64,000 bases of DNA from Pseudomonas sp. LB-090624 (GTDB taxonomy: Bacteria > Pseudomonadota > Gammaproteobacteria > Pseudomonadales > Pseudomonadaceae): NCBI RefSeq assembly GCF_003205205.1, contig NZ_QJRL01000003.1, positions 310,001-374,000 on the forward strand, written 5' to 3'. The position numbers were made by a program, and so were the translations under genes. This document shows positions 7,768 through 16,281 of the stretch, in pieces; the stretch's first letter is position 1; each line of letters opens with the position of its first letter. Below the pieces are notes generated by a model. The model was not told the origin of the DNA. It made no database searches and saw only the letters and a program-made list of their open reading frames with translations.

Positions 7768-8895
7768 ATGATGCGACATCCACATGTCTGGATGGGCCTC
7801 CTGTTGTGGTCGGTTTTTGGTCAGGCCAACGCTGCCTGGACCGTGAACATGCACCCGGGGGCGACGGAAGTCTCCAACGCCGTCTTCGACCTGCACATGA
7901 TCATCTTCTGGATCTGCGTGATCATCGGCATCGTGGTGTTTGGCGCGATGTTCTGGTCGATGGTCATCCACCGTCGCTCCACCGGCCAACAGGCCGCGCA
8001 CTTCCACGAGCACACCTGGGTGGAAATTCTCTGGACCGTGATCCCGTTCCTGATCCTGGTGGCCATGGCCATCCCGGCCACCAAGACCCTGATCGACATC
8101 TACGACGCCAGTGAGTCGGACATCGACATCCAGGTCACCGGCTACCAGTGGAAGTGGCATTACAAGTACTTGGGCCAGGACGTGGAGTTCTTCAGCAACC
8201 TGGCCACCCCCGCCGAGCAGATCCACAACCAAGCGCCCAAGGACGAGCACTACCTGCTTGAGGTCGACCAGCCGCTGGTGCTGCCGGTGGGCGCCAAGGT
8301 GCGCTTCCTGGTGACTGCTGCCGACGTGATTCATTCCTGGTGGGTGCCGGCCTTCGCGGTAAAGCGCGACGCCATCCCCGGTTTCGTCAACGAAGCCTGG
8401 ACCCGTATCGAAAAACCCGGCATCTACCGCGGCCAGTGTACCGAGCTGTGCGGCAAGGACCACGGCTTCATGCCGGTGGTGGTCGAGGTCAAGTCCAAGG
8501 CCGACTACGACACCTGGCTGGGCGAGCGCAAGGCTGAAGCCGCCAAGCTCAAGGAACTGACCAGCAAGGAATGGACCCTGGAAGAGCTGGTGGAGCGCGG
8601 CGACAAGGTCTACCACACCACCTGCGTAGCCTGTCACCAGGCCGAAGGCCAAGGCCTGCCGCCGATGTTCCCGGCGCTCAAGGGCTCGAAGATTGCCACC
8701 GGGCCGAAGGAAGGCCATCTGGGCATTGTCTTCCATGGCAAACCCGGCACGGCCATGGCCGCTTTTGGCAAGCAGCTGTCGGAAGTCGATATCGCTGCTG
8801 TGGTCACCTACGAGCGCAATGCCTGGGGCAACAACAAAGGCGACATGGTCACGCCCAAGGACGTGCTGGCGCTGAAGCAGGCAGAAGCCAAGTGA
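7768..8895 (+). CDS. coxB: caa3-type cytochrome c oxidase subunit II (with fused cytochrome c domain)
   Basis: This is subunit II of an aa3/caa3 terminal oxidase, about 375 residues, which takes electrons from cytochrome c and passes them to subunit I. It has a signal peptide (ending near QANA), two membrane helices, a cupredoxin domain and a C-terminal cytochrome c domain. The CuA ligands are visible as CTELCGKDHGFM (C224, C228, with the His and Met). The haem motif CVACH is at residues 286-290, so this is the caa3 subtype. Two ATGs (7768 and 7771) are equally good. It is the first gene of the cox operon. The fused haem domain means an external cytochrome c may be less needed. Confidence 0.97.
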   Translation: MMRHPHVWMGLLLWSVFGQANAAWTVNMHPGATEVSNAVFDLHMIIFWICVIIGIVVFGAMFWSMVIHRRSTGQQAAHFHEHTWVEILWTVIPFLILVAMAIPATKTLIDIYDASESDIDIQVTGYQWKWHYKYLGQDVEFFSNLATPAEQIHNQAPKDEHYLLEVDQPLVLPVGAKVRFLVTAADVIHSWWVPAFAVKRDAIPGFVNEAWTRIEKPGIYRGQCTELCGKDHGFMPVVVEVKSKADYDTWLGERKAEAAKLKELTSKEWTLEELVERGDKVYHTTCVACHQAEGQGLPPMFPALKGSKIATGPKEGHLGIVFHGKPGTAMAAFGKQLSEVDIAAVVTYERNAWGNNKGDMVTPKDVLALKQAEAK

Positions 8896-8938
8896 ACCGG
8901 GTTACTCGCGGCAATCAACGGATTGCAGGAGACAGGAC

Positions 8939-10528
8939 ATGAGTGCAGTGATCGACGACCACGCCCACGGCCACGACCATGCGCACGGCCCGGCCAAGGG
9001 CTTGATGCGCTGGGTGTTGACCACCAACCATAAAGACATCGGCACGATGTACCTGTGGTTCAGTTTCATCATGTTCCTGCTGGGTGGCTCGTTCGCCATG
9101 GTGATCCGGGCCGAGCTGTTCCAGCCTGGCTTGCAGATCGTGGAGCCGGCGTTTTTCAACCAGATGACCACCATGCATGGTTTGATCATGGTGTTCGGGG
9201 CGGTGATGCCGGCCTTCGTCGGCCTGGCCAACTGGATGATCCCGTTAATGATCGGCGCGCCCGATATGGCGCTGCCGCGGATGAACAACTTCAGCTTCTG
9301 GCTGCTGCCGGCGGCCTTCCTGCTGCTGGTCTCGACCCTGTTCAGCCCGGGCGGCGGGCCGAACTTCGGCTGGACCTTCTACGCCCCGCTGTCCACCACC
9401 TATGCACCTGCCAGCGTCACCTTCTTCATCTTCGCCATCCACCTGATGGGCATCAGCTCGATCATGGGCGCGATCAACGTGATCGCCACCATCCTCAACC
9501 TGCGTGCGCCTGGCATGACCCTGATGAAGATGCCGTTGTTCGTCTGGACCTGGCTGATCACGGCATTCCTGCTGATTGCCGTGATGCCGGTGCTGGCGGG
9601 CGTGGTGACCATGATGCTGATGGATATTCACTTCGGCACCAGTTTCTTCAGCGCGGCCGGTGGCGGTGACCCGGTGCTGTTCCAGCACGTGTTCTGGTTC
9701 TTCGGCCACCCCGAGGTGTACATCATGATCCTGCCGGCTTTCGGCGCGGTCAGCTCGATCATCCCGGCATTCTCGCGCAAGCCGCTGTTCGGCTACACCT
9801 CGATGGTGTACGCCACCGGCGCCATCGCCTTCCTGTCGTTCATCGTGTGGGCTCACCATATGTTCGTGGTCGGCATCCCTGTAGTCGGCGAGCTGTTCTT
9901 CATGTACGCCACCATGCTGATTGCCGTGCCCACCGGGGTGAAGGTGTTCAACTGGGTCAGCACCATGTGGGAAGGTTCGCTCACCTTCGAAACGCCGATG
10001 CTGTTCGCCATTGCCTTCGTCATCCTGTTCACCATCGGCGGCTTCAGCGGGTTGATGCTGGCGATTGCCCCGGCGGACTTCCAGTACCACGACACCTACT
10101 TCGTGGTGGCGCATTTCCATTACGTGCTGGTGCCTGGGGCCATCTTCGGCATCTTCGCTTCGGCCTACTACTGGCTGCCCAAGTGGACCGGCCACATGTA
10201 CGACGAAACCCTCGGCAAGCTGCATTTCTGGCTGTCGTTCATTGGCATGAACATGGCCTTCTTCCCCATGCACTTCGTTGGCCTGGCGGGCATGCCGCGG
10301 CGTATCCCCGACTACAACCTGCAGTTCGCCGATTTCAACATGGTGTCGTCGATCGGCGCGTTCATGTTTGGCGCCACTCAGATCTTCTTCCTGTTCATTG
10401 TCATCAAGTGCATCCGTGGTGGCGCGCCGGCACCGGCCAAACCCTGGGATGGCGCCGAGGGCCTGGAATGGTCGATTCCTTCACCGGCGCCCTACCACAC
10501 CTTCCAGACTCCACCGGAAGTGAAATAG
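8939..10528 (+). CDS. coxA: Cytochrome c oxidase subunit I
   Basis: This is the catalytic haem-copper subunit, about 529 residues with twelve expected membrane helices. Family landmarks are visible: TTNHKDIGTMYLWF near the N-terminus, the HGL(I)M helix with a haem a ligand (TTMHGLIMVFGAV), HVFWFFGHPEVYI with the CuB His and cross-linked Tyr, and HDTYFVVAHFHYVLV with haem ligands. The extreme N-terminus is His rich (HAHGHDHAHG), a Pseudomonas feature that may bind metal. GCAGGAGAC upstream gives a good ribosome site. It lies 43 bases after coxB and shares its operon with the assembly genes that follow. Confidence 0.98.
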   Translation: MSAVIDDHAHGHDHAHGPAKGLMRWVLTTNHKDIGTMYLWFSFIMFLLGGSFAMVIRAELFQPGLQIVEPAFFNQMTTMHGLIMVFGAVMPAFVGLANWMIPLMIGAPDMALPRMNNFSFWLLPAAFLLLVSTLFSPGGGPNFGWTFYAPLSTTYAPASVTFFIFAIHLMGISSIMGAINVIATILNLRAPGMTLMKMPLFVWTWLITAFLLIAVMPVLAGVVTMMLMDIHFGTSFFSAAGGGDPVLFQHVFWFFGHPEVYIMILPAFGAVSSIIPAFSRKPLFGYTSMVYATGAIAFLSFIVWAHHMFVVGIPVVGELFFMYATMLIAVPTGVKVFNWVSTMWEGSLTFETPMLFAIAFVILFTIGGFSGLMLAIAPADFQYHDTYFVVAHFHYVLVPGAIFGIFASAYYWLPKWTGHMYDETLGKLHFWLSFIGMNMAFFPMHFVGLAGMPRRIPDYNLQFADFNMVSSIGAFMFGATQIFFLFIVIKCIRGGAPAPAKPWDGAEGLEWSIPSPAPYHTFQTPPEVK

Positions 10529-10538
10529 GAACCCTGCC

Positions 10539-11105
10539 ATGAAAGGCCTTTCGCTGAAGCGCCTGGTAACGCGCCTGTTGATGCTGACGGTGGTGATGTT
10601 CGCCTTCGGTTTCGCCCTGGTGCCGATCTATGACGTGATGTGCAAAGCGTTCGGTATCAACGGCAAGACCGGCGGCCAATACGAAGGTAGCCAGGTCAGT
10701 GACCCGACGCGTGCTGTGCGGGTGCAGTTCATGTCGACCAATGCCAGCGACATGGTCTGGGACTTCTACTCCACTGCCGACCAGCTGGAGGTCAACCCCG
10801 GGGCGGTGAACCAGATGATCTTCATTGCCCACAACCCGACCGACCGGCCGATGAGTGCGCAGGCAATACCCAGCATTACCCCGGCCGAGGCCGCGGCGTA
10901 CTTCCACAAGACCGAGTGCTTCTGCTTTACCCAGCAGGTGCTGCAGCCCGGCGAACGCATCGAGATGCCGGTGCGCTTCATCGTTGACCGCGACCTGCCG
11001 GCCAGCGTTAAGCACCTGACACTGGCCTACACCTTGTTCGACATCACCGCTCGCCACCCGCCGGTCGCGCATGTTGCGACCCAGGACGTCCAGGGCGCCC
11101 GTTAA
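10539..11105 (+). CDS. Cytochrome c oxidase assembly protein, CuB chaperone (Cox11/CtaG)
   Basis: Cox11 delivers copper to the CuB site of subunit I. The 188-residue protein has one N-terminal membrane helix (LVTRLLMLTVVMFAFGFALV) and a periplasmic Ig-like domain. The copper-binding CFCF motif is seen in KTECFCFTQQVLQPGE. Its length and layout match the family. It sits between coxA and coxC, the usual place in pseudomonads, and follows coxA after only ten bases, so co-transcription is very likely. Confidence 0.96.
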   Translation: MKGLSLKRLVTRLLMLTVVMFAFGFALVPIYDVMCKAFGINGKTGGQYEGSQVSDPTRAVRVQFMSTNASDMVWDFYSTADQLEVNPGAVNQMIFIAHNPTDRPMSAQAIPSITPAEAAAYFHKTECFCFTQQVLQPGERIEMPVRFIVDRDLPASVKHLTLAYTLFDITARHPPVAHVATQDVQGAR

Positions 11106-11121
11106 GGGAAGGAGAACAGCA

Positions 11122-12009
11122 ATGGCAAGTCATGAGCACTATTACGTCCCGGCGCAGAGCAAATGGCCGATCATCGCCACCCTCGGCATGTTCATCACGG
11201 TGTTTGGCCTGGGCACCTGGTTCAACGACATGAAGGCCGGCCACCCGGACTCGCATGGGCCACTGATCTTCTTTGTTGGTGCGTTGTTCCTGGCCTATAT
11301 GTTGTTCGGCTGGTTCGGGGCGGTGGTCAAGGAAAGCCGTGCAGGGCTGTACAGCCCGCAGCTGGACCGCTCGCTCCGCTGGGGCATGAGCTGGTTCATC
11401 TTTTCCGAGGTGATGTTCTTCCTGGCCTTCTTCGGCGCGCTGTTCTACGTGCGTGTGCTGGCAGGGCCATGGCTGGGGGGGGAAGGTGCCAAGGGCGTGG
11501 CGCACATGCTGTGGCCGAGTTTCGAGTTCACCTGGCCGCTGCTGCATACGCCAGACCCGAAACTGTTCCCGCCGCCCAAGGAAGTGATCGACCCGTGGCA
11601 CCTGCCGCTGATCAACACCATCCTGCTGGTCAGCTCCAGCGTGACCATCACCCTCGCCCATCACGCCTTACGCCGTGACCACCGTGGGCCGCTGAAACTC
11701 TGGATGGCGCTGACCATCCTGTTGGGCATCAGCTTCATCGCGCTGCAAGCCTTCGAGTATCACGAAGCCTATACCAAGCTGGGGCTGACGCTGGGTTCGG
11801 GCATTTACGGGGCGACGTTCTTCATGCTCACCGGCTTCCACGGTGCGCACGTGACCTTGGGCACCATCATCCTGATCGTGATGTTCGTGCGGATCATGCG
11901 GGGGCACTTCAACCCAGCGAAACATTTCGGCTTCGAGGCGGCCAGTTGGTACTGGCATTTCGTCGATGTGGTGTGGGTGGGGTTGTTCATCTTTGTGTAT
12001 GTGCTTTAA
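11122..12009 (+). CDS. coxC: Cytochrome c oxidase subunit III
   Basis: The predicted 295-residue protein has seven membrane helices and no redox centres, as expected for subunit III, which stabilises the core and proton uptake. Family sequences include SEVMFFLAFFGALFYVR, FEYHEAY and FHGAHVTLGT near the C-terminus, ending YWHFVDVVWVGLFIFVYVL. The start at 11122 (MASHEHYYVPAQSKWP) has AAGGAG upstream; the frame is open to 11071 but the leader has no ribosome site. It is the last structural oxidase gene before the small opposing gene at 12023. Confidence 0.97.
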   Translation: MASHEHYYVPAQSKWPIIATLGMFITVFGLGTWFNDMKAGHPDSHGPLIFFVGALFLAYMLFGWFGAVVKESRAGLYSPQLDRSLRWGMSWFIFSEVMFFLAFFGALFYVRVLAGPWLGGEGAKGVAHMLWPSFEFTWPLLHTPDPKLFPPPKEVIDPWHLPLINTILLVSSSVTITLAHHALRRDHRGPLKLWMALTILLGISFIALQAFEYHEAYTKLGLTLGSGIYGATFFMLTGFHGAHVTLGTIILIVMFVRIMRGHFNPAKHFGFEAASWYWHFVDVVWVGLFIFVYVL

Positions 12010-12022
12010 GGCCCATGCAGAT

Positions 12023-12226
12023 TCAGAAGGGAGCATGTGAAACCAGCTGACCACTCATGAAACCCCAGGCGACCAGGCCGATGGTCAGGGCCGCCAGGGT
12101 CACTCGCACTGTCAGCGCTTTCAGCAGGCGGGTCGAGTTTTCGTCGTCCTTGACCAGGAACACCAGGCCACTGAGCAGGCTGGCAATCGTGGCCAACAGC
12201 ATCAGGACAATCGCGGCCTTGAGCAT
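12023..12226 (-). CDS. Small twin-transmembrane protein (DUF2909)
   Basis: The 67-residue protein has two hydrophobic helices: MLKAAIVLMLLATIASLLSG, then VRVTLAALTIGLVAWGFMSG, joined by a charged KDDEN loop. This matches DUF2909, small membrane proteins found next to oxidase assembly genes. Start and ribosome site (GGAG) are clear on the minus strand. It is transcribed against the cox operon and lies between coxC and surf1, so it would interrupt read-through or be antisense to an operon-long mRNA. No function is known; a role in oxidase assembly is a guess from position. Confidence 0.8.
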   Translation of the reverse strand: MLKAAIVLMLLATIASLLSGLVFLVKDDENSTRLLKALTVRVTLAALTIGLVAWGFMSGQLVSHAPF

Positions 12227-12277
12227 GGCGCTTCTCCGGGGGGATGCGGTGATGTGGATAAGTATAGCGAGCCGCCG

Positions 12278-13015
12278 ATGAGGCCGTTTCGCCCAGGCTG
12301 GGTGCCGACTCTGGTGGTGCTTGCGCTGCTGCCGGGGTTGATCGCGCTTGGCTGCTGGCAACTGGGTCGCGCCGAGGAAAAGCGTGCGCTGCTGGCCAGC
12401 TATGCCGAGCGGCGTATCGAAGCGCCATTAGCCATTGCCCAGCTGACCGGCAGCCAGGACAACACCTTCCGCCGCGTGCACCTGTACGGCCGCTTCGACG
12501 CCGATCACAGCCTGCTGCTGGACAACCGCATGCGCGATGGCCAGGCCGGCGTAGAGCTGCTGCAACCCTTCCATGACCAGGCCAGCGGCTTGTGGGTGCT
12601 GGTCAATCGCGGTTGGCTACCCTGGCCAGATCGCCGCGTGCCTGTGCACTTCGACACGCCTGCCCAGGCCTTGGCACTGGACGCTGCGGTGTACGTCGCA
12701 CCCGGTAACACCTTCCAGCTGCACCCGGACCCGGTTGGCGGTCAGTGGCCCCACCTGCTGACCGCCGTCGACGCCGCTCAGCTTTGGCCGCAGCTGGATC
12801 GGGAAGGTTTCGCCCACGAACTACGCCTGGAACCCGGCCCGGCTACCTATCGCCTGGACTGGCCGATCGTGGCCATGGGCCCGGAAAAACACGTGGGCTA
12901 TGCCGTGCAATGGTTTGCCCTGGCTACTGCTTTGGTCCTGCTCTACCTCTATTTCGGCTGGCACCACAACAAGGAGAAACGCCATGGCCACCGCCACTCC
13001 ACTGGACGTGCCTGA
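12278..13015 (+). CDS. SURF1-family cytochrome oxidase assembly protein
   Basis: SURF1 proteins help insert haem a into subunit I. This 245-residue protein has the standard layout: an N-terminal helix (WVPTLVVLALLPGLIALGCW) followed by QLGRAEEKR, a periplasmic domain with GRFDADHSLLLDNRM and LVNRGWLPW, and a C-terminal helix (YAVQWFALATALVLLYLYFGW). I chose the ATG at 12278 from the family-like start MRPFRPGWVP; its ribosome site is weak, and a GTG at 12254 in the same frame is possible. The 3' end overlaps the next gene by 32 bases. Confidence 0.93.
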   Translation: MRPFRPGWVPTLVVLALLPGLIALGCWQLGRAEEKRALLASYAERRIEAPLAIAQLTGSQDNTFRRVHLYGRFDADHSLLLDNRMRDGQAGVELLQPFHDQASGLWVLVNRGWLPWPDRRVPVHFDTPAQALALDAAVYVAPGNTFQLHPDPVGGQWPHLLTAVDAAQLWPQLDREGFAHELRLEPGPATYRLDWPIVAMGPEKHVGYAVQWFALATALVLLYLYFGWHHNKEKRHGHRHSTGRA

Positions 13016-13565
13016 ACGTAGCAAACCCAGAGCCCGCGGGCGTTTGCAGCTATTGTTGATCCTGCTGGTGGTGCTTGGGCCAATGATCCTGGCCACGAGC
13101 ATGTACAAGCTCAAGTTCTGGGTGCCGGAAGGCCGCAGCTACCACGGCGCCATGATCGGCAACGGGCAAAGCCGTGCCGATCTTGGCGTGGCTGGCCAGG
13201 ACGAGCGCTGGCAGTTGCTGGTCAGCGCGCCGCAGGCCTGTGCCGAAGATTGCCAGCGCTTGGTTTATCTGGCCCGGCAGATCCAGGTCGGCCTGGGGCG
13301 CGATGCCAGCCGTGCCAGCCATGCGCTGGCTAGCGCCCAGCCGCTGAGCACCGATTATCAGGCCCTGCTCGGCCGCGAGTACCCGCAATTGCAACGCTAC
13401 CCGCTGGATGCGCAGCGCTACCTGAAGCAGGTCGGCGAGGCTGCCCCGCAGTTATGGATTGTCGACCCGCACGGCAACCTGGTACTGCGCTACGGCGACA
13501 AGGTCAATGGCAAGCATGTGCTGGATGACCTGCGCCACCTGCTCAAGCTGTCCAACATCGGCTAG
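12984..13565 (+). CDS. Membrane-anchored SCO-like protein of the oxidase assembly locus
   Basis: The 193-residue protein has one N-terminal helix (about residues 21-39) and then a thioredoxin-like periplasmic domain. It carries a CxxxC pair (C86 and C90, in ACAEDC) after a WQLLVSAP strand, and DPHGNLVLRY with H163 near the C-terminus. These sit where a true SCO protein has its CxxxC and its His near DHSGNL. The overall sequence is otherwise divergent, and it is usually annotated as hypothetical. It starts inside surf1 with AAGGAG upstream and ends ten bases before ctaA, so it belongs to this operon. A copper or thiol role in CuA assembly is my inference. Confidence 0.8.
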   Translation: MATATPLDVPERSKPRARGRLQLLLILLVVLGPMILATSMYKLKFWVPEGRSYHGAMIGNGQSRADLGVAGQDERWQLLVSAPQACAEDCQRLVYLARQIQVGLGRDASRASHALASAQPLSTDYQALLGREYPQLQRYPLDAQRYLKQVGEAAPQLWIVDPHGNLVLRYGDKVNGKHVLDDLRHLLKLSNIG

Positions 13566-13574
13566 GAGCCTGCC

Positions 13575-14654
13575 ATGGCCAGACCCGGATTTCGCCTTGC
13601 TGTGTTCGCCACCCTGCTGGCACTGCTGGTTGTCCTGCTCGGTGCCTATACCCGGCTGACCCACGCCGGCCTCGGCTGCCCTGACTGGCCGGGTTGCTAC
13701 GGCTTCATCAGCGTGCCCAAGAGCGAAGCGCAGCTGGCTCATGCCGAGCTGCACTTCCCTGAGCACCCTGTGGAAGCTGCCAAGGGTTGGGCCGAGATGG
13801 TTCATCGCTACTTCGCCGGTACCCTGGGCGTGGTAATCGCCCTGCTCGCCTTTCAGGCGATACGCCGACATGCCCGCGATGGCCAGCCGTATCGCCTGCC
13901 AGTGCTGTTGCTGGGGGTAGTGTTGGCCCAGGCGGCTTTTGGCATGTGGACGGTCACCCTGAAGCTATGGCCACAGGTGGTCACCGCGCACTTGCTGGGT
14001 GGTTTCACCACGCTGAGCTTGCTATTCCTGTTATCCCTGCGTCTGTCCCGCGCTTTTGCGCCATTGCCCAAATTACCTTTGAGCCTGCGCCGGATCGCTG
14101 CGCTGGCCCTGCTGGTAGTCATCGGGCAGATTGCCTTGGGCGGCTGGGTCAGTGCCAACTACGCGGCGGTTGCCTGTATCGACCTGCCGACCTGCCATGG
14201 CCAGTGGTGGCCGGCGGCGGACTTCAGCAACGGCTTCCACCTGACCCAGCACGTCGGCCCCAACTACCTGGGCGGGCAACTGGACAGTGATGCGCGCACG
14301 GCCATTCATATCAGCCATCGCCTGGGAGCGCTGTTGGTGACCTGCGTGCTGCTGATGCTCAGCTGGAAGCTGCATCGCTGTGGCCTTGCCAACCTGGCGC
14401 GGCTGGTGTTGCTGGCGCTGGCCGTGCAGGTGGGCCTGGGGATCAGCAACGTGCTGCTGCATCTGCCGTTGGCGGTGGCCGTGGCGCACAACGCTGGCGG
14501 CGCACTGTTGCTGCTGAGCATGGTGCTGGTGAACTACCGCATTCGGGTGGTCGACAAGGTGCGCGTAGGTGTCGGCCACGGCTGGCGCCTGCGGCCGGTG
14601 ACCGGCGTAGGCATCTCCCATCACATGAGGAACGATTCGTGGCGACGCTTCTGA
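13575..14654 (+). CDS. ctaA: Haem A synthase (Cox15/CtaA)
   Basis: CtaA oxidises the C8 methyl of haem O to give haem A for the oxidase. The predicted protein is 359 residues with eight hydrophobic helices. Conserved segments include GAYTRLTHAGLGCPDWPGCYG, read here in two parts as TRLTHAGLGC and PDWPGC, MVHRYFAGTLG, and IHISHRLGALLV, which carry the haem-ligating His residues. A paired cysteine segment, ACIDLPTCHG, is also present. The 3' end overlaps ctaB by 16 bases, which makes coupled translation of the two haem A enzymes likely. Confidence 0.95.
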   Translation: MARPGFRLAVFATLLALLVVLLGAYTRLTHAGLGCPDWPGCYGFISVPKSEAQLAHAELHFPEHPVEAAKGWAEMVHRYFAGTLGVVIALLAFQAIRRHARDGQPYRLPVLLLGVVLAQAAFGMWTVTLKLWPQVVTAHLLGGFTTLSLLFLLSLRLSRAFAPLPKLPLSLRRIAALALLVVIGQIALGGWVSANYAAVACIDLPTCHGQWWPAADFSNGFHLTQHVGPNYLGGQLDSDARTAIHISHRLGALLVTCVLLMLSWKLHRCGLANLARLVLLALAVQVGLGISNVLLHLPLAVAVAHNAGGALLLLSMVLVNYRIRVVDKVRVGVGHGWRLRPVTGVGISHHMRNDSWRRF

Positions 14655-15532
14655 GCGCACGGCGGGCCACCTGGCGCGATTACCTGGAAATGACCAAGCC
14701 CAAGGTGGTGGTGCTGATGTTGATCACCTCGCTGGCGGGCATGTTCCTCGCCACCCGCGCGGGGGTGGGTTGGAGTGTGCTGCTGTTCGGCAACCTGGGC
14801 ATTGGCCTGTGTGCCGGTGGTGCGGCGGTGGTCAACCATGTGGTGGACCGGCGCATCGACGCGCTGATGGCGCGTACTCGCAAGCGGCCGCTTGCCCAGC
14901 GCCGGGTCGAGCCGCTGCCGGCGCTGCTGTTCGCCCTAGCCCTTGCGCTATTGGGCATGGCCCTGCTGTTGGTGTTCACCAACACGCTCACCGCCTGGCT
15001 GACTTTGGCTTCGCTGCTTGGTTATGCCGTGCTCTACACAGGCTTTCTCAAGCGTGCCACGCCGCAAAACATCGTTATCGGGGGCTTGGCTGGCGCTGCC
15101 CCGCCCTTGCTCGGCTGGGTTGCGGTAAGCGGCCACGTCAGCGCCGAGCCTTTGTTGCTGGTGCTGATCATCTTCGCCTGGACTCCACCGCACTTCTGGG
15201 CACTGGCCATCCACCGCAAGGAGGAGTACGCCAAGGCCGATATCCCGATGCTGCCGGTGACCCACGGCGAGCGCTACACCAAGCTGCATATCCTGCTCTA
15301 CACCCTGATCTTGCTGGCGGTGAGCCTTTTGCCTTATGCCATTCACATGAGCGGCCCGCTGTACCTCACCTGTGCCTTGGCCTTGGGGCTGCGCTTCCTG
15401 CAATGGGCCTGGGTGTTGTACCGTGGCAGCCGGCCGCACGCGGCGATTGGCACCTTCAAGTACTCTATCGCCTACTTGTTCGCGCTGTTCATCGCGTTGC
15501 TCCTCGACCACTACCTGTTGCTGAACCTATGA
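14639..15532 (+). CDS. cyoE: Protohaem IX farnesyltransferase (haem O synthase)
   Basis: The enzyme attaches farnesyl to haem B, the step before CtaA. The 297-residue protein shows the UbiA-family prenyl-diphosphate-binding motif NHVVDRRID and a second DxxxD-type loop, with nine expected helices from YLEMTKPKVVVLMLITS on. The start is GTG at 14639, with AGGA upstream, inside the ctaA end. Pseudomonads often carry a second copy with the bo3 oxidase operon; this one is the copy tied to caa3 (also called ctaB). The final four bases overlap the sco gene (ATGA). Confidence 0.94.
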   Translation: MATLLSARRATWRDYLEMTKPKVVVLMLITSLAGMFLATRAGVGWSVLLFGNLGIGLCAGGAAVVNHVVDRRIDALMARTRKRPLAQRRVEPLPALLFALALALLGMALLLVFTNTLTAWLTLASLLGYAVLYTGFLKRATPQNIVIGGLAGAAPPLLGWVAVSGHVSAEPLLLVLIIFAWTPPHFWALAIHRKEEYAKADIPMLPVTHGERYTKLHILLYTLILLAVSLLPYAIHMSGPLYLTCALALGLRFLQWAWVLYRGSRPHAAIGTFKYSIAYLFALFIALLLDHYLLLNL

Positions 15533-16161
15533 CCCGAACCCAGAAAACCGTCTTCATTCTCGTTGCCTTGGTCGCGTTGATCCTGGGCCTGACCGTCAAC
15601 AAGGTGCTCAATGGCCGCGACCAGCCCAACCCCACCGAACTGATCGACGCCGGCATTATCCTGTTGCCGCAGAGCCGCACCGTGGCCGACGTGACCATGA
15701 CTGACCAGAACGGCCAGCCGGTGCAGCTGGATGATCTGAAGGGCAAATGGTCGCTGCTGTTCTTTGGCTACACCTACTGCCCGGACATCTGCCCGACCAC
15801 CTTGGCCCAGTTGCGCCAGGTGAAGAGCGAGCTACCCAAGGAAGCCGTCGACCGGTTGCAGGTGGTATTGGTGAGCGTGGACCCGAACCGCGATACGCCG
15901 AATCAGCTGAAGCAGTACCTGGGCTATTTCGACAAGGACTTTGTCGGGGTGGCGGGGTCGATCGAGGACACCCAGAAGCTGGCCAATGCCTTGAGCATCC
16001 CGTTCATTCCGGCGGATACCAGCAAGCCGGGGTATACCGTGGATCACAGCGGCAACCTGGCGATTGTCGGGCCGGATGGGCGTCAGCGCGGGTTCATTCG
16101 GGCGCCGTTCAACAACCAGAAGCTGGTGGCGCAGTTGCCCGGGCTTGTGAAGCGGGATTGA
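15529..16161 (+). CDS. SCO1/SenC-family copper chaperone
   Basis: SCO proteins mature the CuA centre of subunit II. The 210-residue protein has an N-terminal anchor (VFILVALVALILGLTVN), a thioredoxin fold, the copper motif CPDIC in YTYCPDICPTTL, and the third ligand His in TVDHSGNL. The start codon overlaps the cyoE stop (ATGA); the reading frame is open far upstream, but only this start gives a family-like N-terminus. It is the last gene of the cox cluster and is followed by a REP pair. Confidence 0.95.
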   Translation: MTRTQKTVFILVALVALILGLTVNKVLNGRDQPNPTELIDAGIILLPQSRTVADVTMTDQNGQPVQLDDLKGKWSLLFFGYTYCPDICPTTLAQLRQVKSELPKEAVDRLQVVLVSVDPNRDTPNQLKQYLGYFDKDFVGVAGSIEDTQKLANALSIPFIPADTSKPGYTVDHSGNLAIVGPDGRQRGFIRAPFNNQKLVAQLPGLVKRD

Positions 16162-16186
16162 GAATGCTGGGCCTGCTGCGCAGGCC

Positions 16187-16264
16187 TATCGCGACACAAG
16201 GCCGCTCCCACATGGGTCGGCGTACGCCTTACCTTGTGGGAGCGGGCTTGCCCCGCGAAGAATC
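16187..16264. repeat. Inverted pair of REP elements
   Basis: A left half (ATCGCGACACAAGGCCGC then TCCCACA) faces a right half (TTGTGGGAGCGGGCTTGCCC then CGCGAAG). Together they form a P. putida REP pair between the convergent sco and metQ genes. It could fold in RNA and block read-through in both directions. Confidence 0.8.
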
Positions 16265-16281
16265 CAGCGCGATGTGACGCC

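Noticed and set aside
9245..10273. Minus-strand open frame inside coxA (342 residues)
   Set aside because: It is the complement of a highly conserved oxidase subunit and lacks any domain.
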